A DNA stretch of 64,000 nucleotides from Cristatella mucedo (lineage: Eukaryota > Bryozoa > Phylactolaemata > Cristatellidae): assembly GCA_009760855.2 (NCBI GenBank), contig WPIO01000011.1, positions 4,390,501 to 4,454,500 on the forward strand, written 5' to 3'. Below the pieces are notes generated by a model. That model had not been told where the DNA came from and did no database searches. It saw only the letters and a list, made by a program, of their open reading frames with translations. Both the position numbers and the translations under genes were made by a program. The first letter of the stretch is position 1, and every line of letters begins with the position of its first letter. Of the stretch, positions 1 through 11,032 are shown piece by piece.

Positions 1-137
1 ACCCTAAATGGTAGACTTCTATTGATACCACCCACTTGCCCTGACAACTTGAGCATGCAGCCTATGCCGTCAGCCAGTGTCTTGTGGGGCTGGTTGAGGG
101 TACTTGGTTGAGTTTCATCTTTTGTCTCTCGTAATAG

Positions 138-258
138 GTGCAAAGCCAAGCTCGACCTCTATGGAGCACTTGCCATTATCGTCATCGTCGTTATCGCCTT
201 TGCTTTTTATGTGGGCATAAGTACTTGCATTGCTGGCATGCAGCACCTATGCACTTAG
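138..258 (+). CDS. Possible terminal exon with a C-terminal transmembrane helix, gene unidentified
   Basis: The exon would begin after the acceptor TCTCGTAATAG (AG at 136-137). With one leading base, it reads CKAKLDLYGALAIIVIVV, continues IAFAFYVGISTCIAGM and ends QHLCT before TAG at 256-258. Most of it is one strongly hydrophobic segment of about 20 residues, as expected of a membrane helix followed by a short tail. No family is recognisable from 39 residues. It would be the 3' end of a plus-strand gene lying mainly left of the window. An alternative is chance hydrophobicity in intergenic DNA. No AATAAA signal was noticed close downstream. Confidence 0.35.
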
Positions 259-734
259 CGATCATTAATAATTATTATAGTAATTCATGTACAGCAGGAG
301 TTCTTAGGTGTTCGAATCTACTCCCAAGTGGACTCTATGTTGTTTCTGATGAAGACAAATTTCGGCCAAAGATATATGTTCCTACTTATAGGACGTAAAT
401 ACAAATTGTACTTTAGACACTTTTGACCATACCAAGGATGATCTGTAAACTATGTAATACCTTAACATACTAAGAGTTGTCCATGTAGCAAATGTAAGCA
501 CATAGAAAGAGATTTTTCAACTAATTTCAAGACGCACACAGTGCACCTACTTTGCCAGTAGTGTCTGAACCCGAGTCGCATTTAAGTATAATAGCCAAAT
601 ATTTTAGCTTGTTTATAGAAGCAAAGCATTGCCTGTAATCTTGTTTTTAGTTGGAGTGGTAGTTTTTCATTGCTACTATGCTCCCGTTTGATGCGCATGT
701 TTTCACAATTGCAAAAATATCCTTTGGGAATTGT

Positions 735-797
735 CCATTCTTACCCACGAGTTCTCTGAGGGCACTTTATCGAGTGTATTATTATTATTATGATAAC
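735..797 (+). repeat. LINE-A 3' terminus fragment
   Basis: The stretch GAGTTCTCTGAGGGCACTTT followed by ATCGAGTGTATTATTATTATTATG matches the 3' end of the LINE-A copies at 26,040-26,125 and 20,270-20,362. Only the tip remains. The rest of 259-1027 shows no gene. Confidence 0.6.
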
Positions 798-1027
798 ATA
801 GCTTGGCCAAAGTGCCATGCCATTCATTTTTATGTTCACAGTAATTAGGTTGTTGATTGAACAGGGGAGTCTAGCCGCCCTAGCTGGCGGCTTCCAAATA
901 GCTGACGGCTTTCCAGGTATTTAGAAAATATAGTCACCGACACACTAGTCGACTACCTCTAGCTAAAAGGTCTCGGATATTCTAGACAATCGAGCTGCCT
1001 GCTGACAGGCAGTGCTGACAGTATGCG

Positions 1028-1195
1028 GTGAGGCATGATGGCTCACTAGGTAAGGTCGTTGCTTTTTACGACCTCGGTCCCGAGGTCGTGGGTTTGAATT
1101 CTGCAGTGGGCGATCCTTTATTGCCGCTGCGAGCACTGCCGCTGATAGCAGTAAAGGCACTTATGTCGACATACGAAAGAGGCTGTTAAATCAGC
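1028..1195 (+). mobile_element. SINE-1 copy (tRNA-derived)
   Basis: A tRNA-like head (GATGGCTCACTAGGTAAGG as degenerate A box; GGGTTTGAATTC as degenerate B box) is followed by GCAGTGGGCGATCCTTTATTGCC and a 3' end AGAGGCTGTTAAATCAGCT. The same order of blocks recurs at 10,860, 31,088 and, in reverse, 18,750. These are RNA-polymerase-III-type retroposons rather than functional tRNA genes, because no cloverleaf can be completed. Confidence 0.75.
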
Positions 1196-2083
1196 TAGTA
1201 GTTTTTTAACGATTGCATACAAAGGCACTGAGTCTGCTAGCTGGAGTCTACTAGCTAGCACTGAGTCTGCTAGCTAATGGAAACCACTTCTTAACTGCAG
1301 CACGATAGATTGTTCGTCATTCGTATTATCTGATGGTAATGAGCGATTTTTGGTCAGAATTAAGGTAATCTGGAATCCAAAGCTACTGATTGCCCAACTT
1401 CAGGAGAGAGGCATTTCGGTAGGCAAGAGACACCTGATGGCCTCTGTTGTACACTTATCTGCTGTAATGCAAATACTTCTTATACTTTAGTATTCTTAAA
1501 GGTTGCATATCTATGGGCAAGAGGTTCAGAAGTGGTGAGTGACTTAAAATGCCGGCAGAGCAGTTACTCCACTGGCAATCAGCCCTTCTCTCACCCCCAA
1601 GATTCAAAAGACCCAGCAGTTATCAAGCTGATGTACCATATGGGTGTTTTTTTAGAAGCCCCTCTTCCAAATAAGGGATCTGCCACTGCCAACCCCTAGC
1701 AATTTTCAAGTAATGGTGTGGTTAGCTTCTCTGTCGTAGTTAAAGTATAGCCATCTTTTTTCTAGATCTCTGTCGTAGTTAAAGTATAGCCATCTTTTTT
1801 CTAGATGAGTGACCCTGTCCACTTGGAAGGCAATAGACCCAGCTAGCTTCGGCTTGGGCAAGGGCCTGAACTTAAACTGGCTCTGTGATTATCAACTCCC
1901 CTCGTTCAAACGTAGTAGGAGCATTTCCATGACAATGCTGGGTATGTAAGCAACTTTGGGACTGACCACAATTAGCCTTGCAGTCGAGCACGGACTAGCT
2001 GATCTGCTGATTGCTCGGTCGTTGGCACCTTGATCGCTAGCCTTTACCGAAAGTGAGACTCGGCACGACCCCAACCGTGCCAT
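1196..2083. other. Gene-free stretch
   Basis: No exon is recognised. At 1227-1280 a short block around CACTGAGTCTGCTAGCT is repeated, and at 1729-1806 there is a 39-bp direct duplication (listed separately). Confidence 0.5.
1729..1806. repeat. 39-bp tandem duplication
   Basis: The unit containing CTGTCGTAGTTAAAGTATAG and CCATCTTTTTTCTAGA occurs at 1731 and again at 1770, a period of 39 bp, with no visible difference. This suggests a recent local duplication. Confidence 0.85.
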
Positions 2084-2195
2084 GGGCTGTCTGTGCTCTG
2101 GGCTGTCTGTGCTCTGGGGTGTCTGTGCTCTGGGCTGTCTGTGCTCTGGGGTGTCTGTGCTCTGGGGTGTCTGTGCTCTGGGCTATCTGTGTCTG
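2084..2195. repeat. 16-bp minisatellite, seven copies
   Basis: Units of GGGCTGTCTGTGCTCT or GGGGTGTCTGTGCTCT begin at 2084, 2100, 2116, 2132, 2148, 2164 and 2180. The two unit types interleave. The open frame through it is an artefact of the repeat. Confidence 0.9.
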
Positions 2196-2744
2196 TCAGG
2201 ATTTTCAATTAGGCTGGGCTAGACCCGAAATTAACGGAACACTGTAGTGCAAAATCATGGGGTTTTTCCTCGACACGAACTCGTCAGTTGCTCATTGAGT
2301 GGCATTAAGACATGATCTCTTCGTTGGTGATTGCCGCAGGGAGGGGGGGGCCTCCGTAGGAATAGAGGGCTGTCCCACTGTAGTAGAGCCAGATGCCCTC
2401 CTGCCCCCCTCTGCCACTGCTTGTGCTCCTTATGCATGTTTGATTTCTCGAGGACCCGGGTGGCCATCAGTCGCTGGGCAAGCTGGCACAGTCTACTCGA
2501 GTTTGTTGGTAGTCGAAAGCTAATTTTTCTGTTACAAAAAACTTTGCAACCGGTCAACTCGTGATGCCCAACCAAGTAGGCTGCCTCACCTGATTGCAGC
2601 TGGCGAACCGACATGAAAAGCTACATGCATGTCTTATTGCTGTTAATATTATTAATATTATTATTAAATCTGTTGCTCTTTGCTTGTTCTCCAAATCGAC
2701 AGTCGTCTTAATTGGTTCTTAGCTGGTTAATTATCCTTTTTTAG

Positions 2745-2908
2745 GCGCAGGATCATTGCCCCTAGCCTCCTGCAATCATGTCAATTTGAACCTCGACCGA
2801 AAATTGCCACCTAACTTTGAAGAATTCGTCGTGTATCCTTCTCTGGATGTTGGTCCATTGGGCGCTGACGGAGCACGGCCTTTCAGCACACTCAATGGCA
2901 GCACCGGG
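2745..2908 (+). CDS. Possible exon, gene unassigned
   Basis: The acceptor TTATCCTTTTTTAG (AG at 2743-2744) and donor GGG|GTAAGC (GT at 2909-2910) bracket an open frame with two leading bases, reading AGSLPLASCNHVNLNLDRKL then PPNFEEFVVYPSLDVGPLG and ending FSTLNGSTG. The motif LNLDRKLPPNFEEF loosely recalls the strand before the ADAM prodomain cysteine. However, its phase-0 end does not fit the exon at 21,963, which needs two bases upstream, and that exon already supplies this part of the prodomain. It could be an earlier exon of the same gene with others between, or part of another gene. Confidence 0.35.
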
Positions 2909-3223
2909 GTAAGCTTGTGCAGCAACTGCCGCTGCTGCTGCTGCTGGTTGCCTAGCCCACGTTACCGCCTGCTCCTGCCAGTGCCCACACACAACGTTGA
3001 ACTAGACAGCTGCAAGGCACCAAACTGCACCGAGTGGAAGCTGCTACTGCTATTGCTGCACGCTCATCATGGGAGCGAGTGAGTTGGTGAACTGGCAGCT
3101 CATTGGTTCGCTAGCAGGTGGCCTTTGTCGGCTGCAGTGCTGCCGATTCGCTGTAATCAGAGGCATTTCTTGTCCGCAGCATCCATAGCCGACGGATGCA
3201 CACATTGAACTCCATGGTTGTCA

Positions 3224-3356
3224 AGCTGGTTTGGCCCAGTGGTCAAGGTACTCGCCTCGACCAAGGTTTGGCCGAGGTCGTGGGCACGAGCCCTGTGGCA
3301 TATGTGAAGCGCCCGAATAGAGATTAAGTTCTTTTAGGGTGCTATACAAACGAATT
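3224..3356 (+). mobile_element. SINE-2 copy (tRNA head, LINE-A-like tail)
   Basis: The head GCTGGTTTGGCCCAGTGGTC carries a clear A box, and a GAGGTCGTGGGCACGAGCCC segment serves as B box. The 3' part reads GAAGCGCCCGAATAGAGATT then AAGTTCTTTTAGGGTGCTAT. It runs straight into the TA/CA microsatellite, as SINE tails often seed microsatellites. Confidence 0.8.
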
Positions 3357-3379
3357 ATATATATATATATATATATACA

Positions 3380-3431
<52 letters not shown>
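3357..3431. repeat. Compound (TA)n(CA)n(TA)n microsatellite
   Basis: Alternating TA, CA and TA blocks directly follow the SINE-2 tail. Confidence 0.95.
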
Positions 3432-3433
<2 letters not shown>

Positions 3434-3434
3434 T

Positions 3435-3530
3435 ATGTATTGCTTGTGCAGGCCTTAGCCCTGGGGTTTGGCGCCTCTGCTCTTCACGCCAGCTGGGTCG
3501 CGGGTTTGATTCATGCAGCCCCTACAATCA
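3435..3530 (+). mobile_element. SINE-1 head fragment
   Basis: TTAGCCCTGGGGTTTGGCGC, CTCTTCACGCCAGCTGGGTC and GCGGGTTTGATTCATGCAGC line up with the tRNA-like head of the SINE-1 copies. The 3' half is missing. Confidence 0.5.
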
Positions 3531-3602
3531 GCCAGCCGCAGCTCTGAGCCACGAGAGCTGCCATTCCCTCGATGGATCCCTGCTGCCGCTTCTGGGCAGC
3601 CA

Positions 3603-3652
3603 TTGCTTCACTGCTGCTGCATGCAAGACTGCATGCAGCAGCAGTGAAGCAA
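3603..3652. repeat. Perfect hairpin, 22-bp arms, 6-nt loop
   Basis: The arm at 3603-3624 (TTGCTTCACTGC through GCTGCATGC) is exactly reverse-complementary to 3631-3652, with AAGACT between. No mismatch occurs. It is one of several such structures in the window. Confidence 0.95.
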
Positions 3653-4601
3653 CCCGTGTGAGAACTGCACCGCCATGGGCAGCCTGCCGCAGCCACCGCT
3701 TAGCGTGGCCTTTTTCTTCCGGTCGGCGTGGTGTAGCCGGCCAGGCGTATGCCCTGCCAGAGAGGGCGCTGCAGTAGCTGCTGCAGCAGCAGCTGCTGTG
3801 TGGCCCGAGCCCGGCTGCTTGTCAGTGAGCAAACACAGGCATATTAGCGAACAATGGTGTTCCTTAAACGTCAGTGCATGAATGCCGGCTGCTGCTGTCA
3901 ACAATGCTATCCGGATGAAATCATTCTGTGTTGTGCTCGAGCTCGTCATCCATTATATGTGGCTTTAGACCTGCCGTCACTGCCTGGTCGGGTGGCAGCA
4001 GTGCAGCTGTGCGCCTGCCTGCATGCACCGAGCAAGTGGCTCATTCTGCTGTGCGAGATGTGTTGGCATATTATCGGGCCTATCTTGTGCAACACAGCAC
4101 CTCGTTAAGCCTGCCGTTTCCTGCCTGGGGCCAAGCGGGCAGATTGCGAAGCAGTTGCAAGTCCTCTTCTTGGCCCATCTCGCCGGCCGACTGAGACCGC
4201 TGCGTCGGCTGCCATCTTTTCACCTGGAGCTGCTTCGACCACCACCGGTTGGGCGACCATTTCTTCTGGCGGCAGGGCGTCTGCCTTCTGGGGCGCCCCT
4301 TCTTCGTCTGGCTGCTTTAGCTTGGTCCGAGGCATCTCCCGGGATCTCCCACGAGCCACAGCACTGATGGCGATAGTAGCCAGTGGTCACACCAGTGGTC
4401 ACCGAGTCCAGGGATTCGTGGCACCTCGTGCCCTCGTGCAGTTCCATTTGGGTTGCATACATAATTTAAAGTTTTTATGATGCTCCTGCTAGAAAAATTA
4501 AGCAGTACGTTAGCGCCAGCATATATGGCATTGAAAAAATCAATAAGGTCATCTTTCAAATACCATGCTATGTCTGTATGCCTTTGCTCCGAGATGGAGC
4601 C

Positions 4602-4602
<1 letters not shown>

Positions 4603-4661
<59 letters not shown>
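4603..4661. repeat. (GT)n microsatellite
   Basis: About 29 uninterrupted GT units. Cys-Val and His-Thr reading frames across it are artefacts. Confidence 0.95.
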
Positions 4662-4663
<2 letters not shown>

Positions 4664-4886
4664 CGGGCGTGCATGTGTGTGCATATATTAGCATAAGCCT
4701 CAGGTCTGCTGCCCTGTCCATGATGATTTGCAGGGTGGTGAGGCTTCTTTGTGTTGGCCATTTGGAGGCCGGCTGTCTACCTGTCTACCACGGGCTTGTC
4801 AGCCGAACTGTGCAAGTAACCCTAGACCAAGAGAGGGAGACCCCCTCACGGGCAGCCTGCCACTTGGTCGATACATGCAGAGGAGC

Positions 4887-4946
4887 TTTCTGCTTAAACG
4901 TCACGACTTCTGCTTGAACGTCATGACTTCTGCTCTGACGTCACGA
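4887..4946. repeat. 20-bp tandem repeat, three copies
   Basis: Copies at 4887, 4907 and 4927 share CTTCTGCTTGAACGTCATGA with few changes. The third includes TGACGTCA, the palindromic CRE core, and the others hold AACGTCA half sites. Whether this is regulatory is unknown. Confidence 0.8.
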
Positions 4947-4984
4947 CCTGGTCGTATTTCAGGATTCGTTATCGTGTGATGCAG

Positions 4985-5052
4985 GTTCAACAGCCGATTC
5001 AACAGCCTCATTTGTATAGTGGCAGAAGAGCCTGAATGGCTATCCCCCAAAA
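4985..5052 (-). mobile_element. SINE-1 3' fragment, reverse
   Basis: CAACAGCCTCATTTGTATAG followed by TGGCAGAAGAGCCTGAATGG is the reverse complement of the SINE-1 3' end. It is 5'-truncated. Confidence 0.7.
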
Positions 5053-5591
5053 AACTGTCCTCTGCCTCGATTATTCAAAAAAAGGAAGAGCGAGGTGTGA
5101 ACAAACCAAGCCCGAGTAGGCTGTGGCCCCCACAGGCTGTGAAGGGGCAAGAAGACTGAGGTCAAATCGATGACAAAAGCAGCAGCAGGCAGGCAGGCAG
5201 GCAGACGACTGGGAGACAGCGTGGGACGAGCAGACGATGTGCAGCACTCCAGGCTAGAGGTGATACGTCCGAACAACTATTGGCTCTGCTGCTGCTGTCT
5301 TACAATGACTGTCTTATGTCTTTATCACACGGTGAGCAGCTCTGTCTGGTGTCCGGGGTTGTTCCGACTCGGGACTGGTGTGAATGATGAAGACCACGCC
5401 AGTGAGGCACAATCTCGTTTGCTGTATCAGTCTCGTCGACGATAAGAGCCCCATGCCGACTGGCAAATGTCGTGCAAGTCAGGCAATACATACAAGACAA
5501 AGTGAACAAGGTGGCAAGGTGAGCCGATTAATGATGACGGTCGAGTAAGGCAGATAGATATTCAGGAAGCCCTGAGTACAGCCTAGTGGAG

Positions 5592-5738
5592 CTGGTTTGG
5601 CCCAGTGGTTAAGGTGCTCACCCCGACCAAGGTCTGGCCGAGGTCGTGGGCTCGAGCCCCGTGACATATGTGAAACGCCTGAATAGAGATTAAGTTCTCT
5701 TAGGGCACTATGCAAGTTAATTATTATATTTAGTGAGT
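5592..5738 (+). mobile_element. SINE-2 copy
   Basis: This well-preserved copy has A box TTTGGCCCAGTGGTTAAGG, B box GTGGGCTCGAGCCCC, and tail GCCTGAATAGAGATTAAG then TTCTCTTAGGGCACTATGC. It is nearly collinear with the copies at 3224 and 54,608. Confidence 0.85.
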
Positions 5739-6306
5739 GATTGAGCAAGTGAAGCGCAGAAGTCCCTACACCTTTTATTTAGTCGGGCAGGTAGGCTCCC
5801 TGTCGCTAATAACATGAGTTAGCGTTGGGGTCCAGTGGCTGACTGAGCGCTCGTAGGGTGACCGAATGTGGAGGGCGAGCCTTGGGTCCCTTCCCCTCTC
5901 CCCCCCCCGACCATGCCTTAAGTATTGCACCCCACATGCCCTGGAACCCCGTAATGGTTGGGCATCAAGGTCGAGTCCAAAGCTCAATTATGGGTGCTCC
6001 TCTGTCGAGAAGCTTGATTTAAAAAAAAAATTCTGGATGCATGCTGCAGCATTGTGCATTGTGCCACGTCAGCAGACCCAGGAGAGCATGCATTTCCAAC
6101 TGGCCACTCGAAAGCAAGCATTTTGCTGCGTTGTAGCTCCACCTCAAAGATTTGGTGGTGCGACTGCGAAAGGCAGCTGGAGGTGGCAAAGATCACGTGC
6201 TTCGGCTCACCTTGAACGAGTAAGGCTGGCTTGCGCCAGATTGCTGCTGCAGCTTGCCCGCTTGCTCCTGCTCTCGCTGTGAGGATATCTGCTGATGCCT
6301 GTATGT

Positions 6307-6337
6307 ATGTGTGTGTGTGTTGTGTGTGTTGTGTGTA

Positions 6338-6373
<36 letters not shown>

Positions 6374-6431
6374 TGTGTGTGTTGTGTGTGTGTGTGTACA
6401 TGCGTGTGTGTATGTGCGTGCGTGTGTGTCA
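6307..6431. repeat. Imperfect (GT)n microsatellite
   Basis: A GT array interrupted by GC and TGTTG units. Confidence 0.95.
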
Positions 6432-6552
6432 CCTGCTAGTTAGTTATAGCAGACGAGTTGCGGGGTGGAGAGCAGGCTTCACAGGTGCTTGGAGCAGCTG
6501 CAGCTTCATGCTTGCGAGAGGCAGCTCCCCTGCTCTTGTTTGCTGCTCAGCT

Positions 6553-6590
6553 GCCACTAATGTAATGTACCTCCGTCTGTAACTCCTCGC
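6553..6590 (-). repeat. LINE-B 3' tip, reverse
   Basis: TAATGTAATGTACCTCCGTC then TGTAACTCC equals the antisense 3' tip of LINE-B, seen complete at 22,705 and 58,203. Confidence 0.6.
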
Positions 6591-8944
6591 GACCTGCCAG
6601 ACGCCTGCCTTCGTGCCTGTAAGTGAGTGGTTTCGTGAGTGACTTACCTGGTGCACTGTTGGACCCACGCAGCGATCTGGTGCCAAGCCACGCCTTCAAG
6701 CAGAAAGCGCTTCTAATCTGCATGCCAAGAGCTAATGGCTGGCTGCGTCAGAGAGTGCGTCCAGGAGCTGACTATCTGAGCCAATCTTGCTCTCGGCTAT
6801 TTCCACAATGCCTCTGACAATAGTTCCAGAGATTGAGAGGTCTCTTGCTGGGCATAATGAATCTCGAGCCCTCGAGTTACCCTATCCAAGTCACATGCGC
6901 CGGGGTGATGGGTTGACTGAGCAGAGTGCTTTTGCTAGCTACCACGCATGCACTCCCACGTCTCAATCCAGCAGCAAAGCATTACAACAAGATCTCCAAG
7001 GTCCCAAACAAGTCTGCAATATTAGATAGGCAGCCGGGTGCTGAGATGTGGTGTTCTTGCTGATGCTTCTGGATGACTGCCAAATCTGGTAATTACTACT
7101 TGGACGATTCGGTTATCTAAAGTGCTCTGCACTGAGATCGCATCGTTGCTACGGCAGACGTTTATAATAATAATATGAAATAAAACGAGCTTCTTGTATA
7201 TCACCCTTCTTGGCACTTCACATATGCTGTAAAGGAAGCATGTTAATGCGATTTGTGATAACATGCACAGGATTCAGGAGGCATTCTGGTCGTGTATTGC
7301 ACGCCACATTTTCTTGAACAGCCGAGGAGCAAATCGCATCTCGAAAGGCTTTAACCTTTAGCCTCTGAGGGAGTTCATATGTGGACAGCTGCCAACACAA
7401 GGGGCAACAAAAAGCAGAACATGCTTGGGGAAGATGCATCTTGATATCGCTAGTGAGATGTTTAGTGTATGGACAGATCTCAGAATGGCAAGTGAGATGA
7501 GCTGCTTGCGCTAGGAGAGGAGCCAGTGAGTTAGGCAAGGCTGGCTGAGGCGCGTTGATTGCAGCAGGGCATAGATGCCCTGCGTGGGAGGCTGGGCAGA
7601 ATTTCGACGAGCGCTCCGGTCTCAGATGACACCAATTGCAGATACAAAATGCAGAAGTGGGATAGGTGGTTTTAAGTCAACGTCCGAAGTATGTCGGGAT
7701 GATTGCTGCTTCCGTACGGTGCCAACATGGAGGCACGGCAGCTAGCACATTTCCTCGAAAGTAAGTCACGGTCTTAAATTATTTTTGGCTCCAAAAGATG
7801 CGTTATGGCTTGTTTCCTATGGATGCCTTATTTTTTCATGAACAACGATCTACATTAATGCCTGTGCAAGAAATTACAGTTATTCAAAGGAAGTCATGCC
7901 ATCTTCTTCTGGAACATTGTCATAACTCTCCATACCCCGAATTATGGCCAGAATTTCTTGCGTATCCATTTCTTGTAGAACACCATTCTCTCACGTCCGG
8001 CAATAAAGCTCACCTTAAATGAGCACTTCTTGTCCGTGTAGCCTGCTCATAGTGCATTGGCAACGCAGCTGTCAAGGATTTATTTATCCATGACTCCTCC
8101 GCCCAAGTCACGACCTCTTGCAGGCCCAGGCTCCATAACGTTCCATGCCTATTTATCTCCATTCTATTTTCGATTCAGTCATTGATTGTTTGCATGCCGA
8201 AATGGTTCTGGCATGTCTTTATGCAAATGTCCGGGGATATCATCAGGATTGCTCACATTTGTCCTTTACTGGGGGCTTATTTTTGGCTAGGGCTTTTATT
8301 ATGGACAACTTTTACAGATCTTACAAGTGCTAATTTTCCAGTCAGGTCTTGTTCTCGTGGCGATCAATGCTGCTAGTAACTGCTGCTCACCTGGACAAGG
8401 CCTACAGCTGCCGATCTGGTAGCCAATCCCTGTCATCTGCTGCTAATAGCCTCGGCTAAGGCAAAGTACATGATCTAGCAGCTGACCCAGCTGCCAGACG
8501 GCTTCTGCATGGCTGGGGGAGGAGAGCTACACCAGGGTTGTGTTAAACTAGACCCGGCAGGTGGGTCCAAGGTGGGTGCCAGGCCTGTGGCAGATGCATG
8601 GGGGGGGCCTACAGAGAACGAATGTAGGTATTAATGTGCTCCGTGGAAACTGTAATGTGCTGCCTGCTAACACACTGTGCTAAAAATGCAGATGATGCGT
8701 TGTTGCTGCTGGCCCAGGTATCAGACCGTCAACTACTTGCTAAGGCCAGAGTACCATCAGCATAATGTGTTGCTGGCTGGCCTGGGCTGCATGCTGCTAT
8801 TGGCTGGCTTGATCACAAAGCTGACTGCCTTCGGACCTACCCCACTGCTGCTGCTGCTTAGTTTGCTCTGTTCAGCCTAGTTTTACAATGGCCGGCTCTT
8901 GGCAACAGGCCGACTTACCCCTTTGTTTGCTCACAACCCCGATC
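6591..8944. other. Gene-free stretch
   Basis: No exon or RNA gene is recognised. Around 7158-7250 the order AATAATAATATGA, GGCACTTCACATATGCTGT and AAAGGAAGCATG resembles a decayed antisense LINE-A tail. Short open frames do not resemble known domains. Confidence 0.4.
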
Positions 8945-8947
8945 AGT

Positions 8948-9035
8948 AGGCACTATAAAGGATCGCCCTCTGAAGGACTCGAACCCACGACCTGGGTCGC
9001 AAAGAGCCGGTGCCGTTGTAGACCACGTGGGTTGG
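8948..9035 (-). mobile_element. SINE-1 head fragment, reverse
   Basis: AAGGATCGCCCTCTGAAGGA followed by CTCGAACCCACGACCTGGGT is an antisense B-box region with the GATC block. Downstream similarity is lost. Confidence 0.5.
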
Positions 9036-9533
9036 GACTTCCCATCAGCCCAACTAACTCTGTTTCTGACTCAAGCGCTAACTCTGACTGTTCTGACTTG
9101 GTCATCTCGGCTTCATCACATTGATAGCTATCATTTGCGCTTCTGGAAAGCCTCAAACCAGTCTCCTCGGTCGTGCTCGCTCGCGCTACGTGCAGTCCGT
9201 GGCTGCTGGCCGACTCTGGAGGCCGGCAAGCCTGACCGCCACCTGCCGGCAGGGTTGCCTGCTCTCTGCAGTCGGCATGCATAAATCCGATGCGCTTGCC
9301 CTGGCTACCCTTGTTGAGTTAGTCATGCTTGCTGCTCGGTGGAAGCAGCAGCAGCAGCAGCAGCTTCTGAGGATGCTTAGCGAGCCCGTGAACCACGTGT
9401 GTCACAGCTTGGACAACTGCAGCATCTAGCAGATGCGTGTGAATGAATGCCCCACTGGCTGGCAGCACGCAGCAATGACTGGTGCAACAGCAGCACTGCT
9501 GCAGCAACTGCGGCAGCAGCAAGAGTGACAATA

Positions 9534-10215
9534 CCAGTGCATTAACTAGCTCCTTAGTTCTGTCTCGGCTTGATTATTGTAATTCCCTTTTGGCTGAGCT
9601 ACCAAAGAAAGCAGCTAGGCCACTGCAGCTGACTATGAATATGGTTGCAAGGCTAGTCTTCAAGTCCCAGAGGTTTGAGCACGTGTCTTCTTTGCTAAAA
9701 GAGCTGGGATGGATGCCGGTTGAGCAATGAATACAGAGCAAAGTTCTTACGCTGACCCACAAGGCCTGCCACGGCTTGGCTCCTTCGTACCTAGCTGAAC
9801 TGATGCACCAGTTTCAGCCTGTTCGCGCCCTCATGTCCTGTGTGGACAATTCATTAGCTGTCCCATTCCTCCGCTTAAAGACCATTGGCGACAGAAGCTT
9901 TAGCTCTGCAGGTCCTAGACTGTGGAACTCGCTTCCACAGTTCTTAAGCACCGACAAGTACTCTCCTACTGCCGACTATGACTCATCCTTTCCAGCGGTC
10001 CTGAGCTGCTACTTCCAAGCTGCTCACTACCTCAACTGCTCTTCTGACTCTGCTATGCTTCCCACTTTGTCTTTGTTGCGTGAGACGAAGTCTGTTGGCT
10101 ACCGAATGCGTACCGAAAGCAGCTTAGGCTGTGAGTGGGCTATACAAAACTCTCCTGCGTAACACCCACATAGTCTTTATGGCTTTGTGGAGTTACAGAC
10201 GGAGATACATTACAT
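9534..10215 (+). pseudogene. LINE-B: 3' end of reverse-transcriptase ORF plus 3' UTR
   Basis: Conceptual translation gives LTSSLVLSRLDYCNSLLAEL, then FKSQRFEHVSSLLKELGW, KACHGLAPSYLAEL and FSSAGPRLWNSLPQFL. These are hallmarks of the C-terminal thumb/connection region of CR1/L2/Jockey-type non-LTR reverse transcriptases. A TGA near 9728 breaks the frame, and the 5' portion (catalytic domain) is absent. The 3' UTR ends GTTACAGACGGAGATACATT ACAT. Other copies are antisense at 22,705, 40,868 and 58,203. Confidence 0.85.
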
Positions 10216-10239
10216 CGCTGGTGCCTTTTTCGTAAGAGG

Positions 10240-10320
10240 TAAGCTGATTTAACAGCCTCATTTATAGATCGGCAGAAGAGCCTGAAAGGCTGACCGCTGA
10301 CAAGGGTCACGTGCTTGTTT
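10240..10320 (-). mobile_element. SINE-1 3' fragment, reverse
   Basis: AGCTGATTTAACAGCCTCAT followed by GGCAGAAGAGCCTGAAAGGC is the antisense SINE-1 tail, about 25 bp downstream of the LINE-B end. Confidence 0.65.
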
Positions 10321-10861
10321 TGCACGGCAGATCGAAAGGCCTCGTTTTTTGTCTCTTGTATCGTACATTCGTTTGGGTTAGGAGCCGGTTGGTCGTCAGT
10401 ACTATTTGTGCAGTGTCACAACATTTGCCTCCACATATGGCCGGGTGTGGTCAGTTTCGAGAGACTGCCCTTGCGTTGTGTTGACATTGTCGAGTTTTAT
10501 CTTGCCAACTAATACTGCCCCACCCAAGTCTTGATTATTCAAGCCACGGGGTTGTCTCAGGGTTGCCAGTGGCAATTCGACTACGCCTCCGAGAATTCAG
10601 CAGCAGCCCCCAGCTCCTTGTTCTACCGGTTAAGTCTTGCCCACTTACGGGCCTGCACGTTACCCCACTTGTCATATGGCCGTTGGCCGCAGCCCAACTG
10701 ACAGGTCACTCATCGAAAGTTGCTGCACTCTCTGTGGATAATGTGCGTGTGCTTATTCTGCTTATTTTGCTTTCTTCTCGTTCAGATAATTTCACTACAC
10801 TAGAGTTTCTGGTCACACCTCACCTTTTGAATCCACCCTGCCTTGACAGGGGTTGCATATT

Positions 10862-11032
10862 ACTGGGCCGTGACAGCCCAGGAGTTAAGGTGCTTGCTCT
10901 TCACGACCAAGGTAGTGGGTTCAAAACATGCAGTGAGCGATCCTTTTTTGCCAACTCTATGAGGTGGTGGAAGACCGTTGAGACTGTTCTGCTGCCATAC
11001 AAATGAGGCTGTTAAACAATATCAGCTAATGT
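10862..11032 (+). mobile_element. SINE-1 copy
   Basis: GGCCGTGACAGCCCAGGAGT, AAGGTGCTTGCTCTTCACGA, GTGGGTTCAAAACATGCAGT and CAAATGAGGCTGTTAAAC appear in the same order as the copies at 1028 and 31,088. Confidence 0.8.

Noticed and set aside
2084-2195. CRISPR-like regularly spaced repeats
   Set aside because: Contiguous 16-bp units without spacers in a eukaryotic genome; a minisatellite.
2745-2908. Treating the exon-like block as the ADAM prodomain exon directly preceding 21,963
   Set aside because: Phase mismatch and duplicated prodomain position; kept only as an unassigned possible exon.
5592-5738. Functional tRNA genes at SINE heads
   Set aside because: A- and B-box-like blocks are present but no complete cloverleaf, and the blocks recur with the same 3' tail, so they are SINEs.
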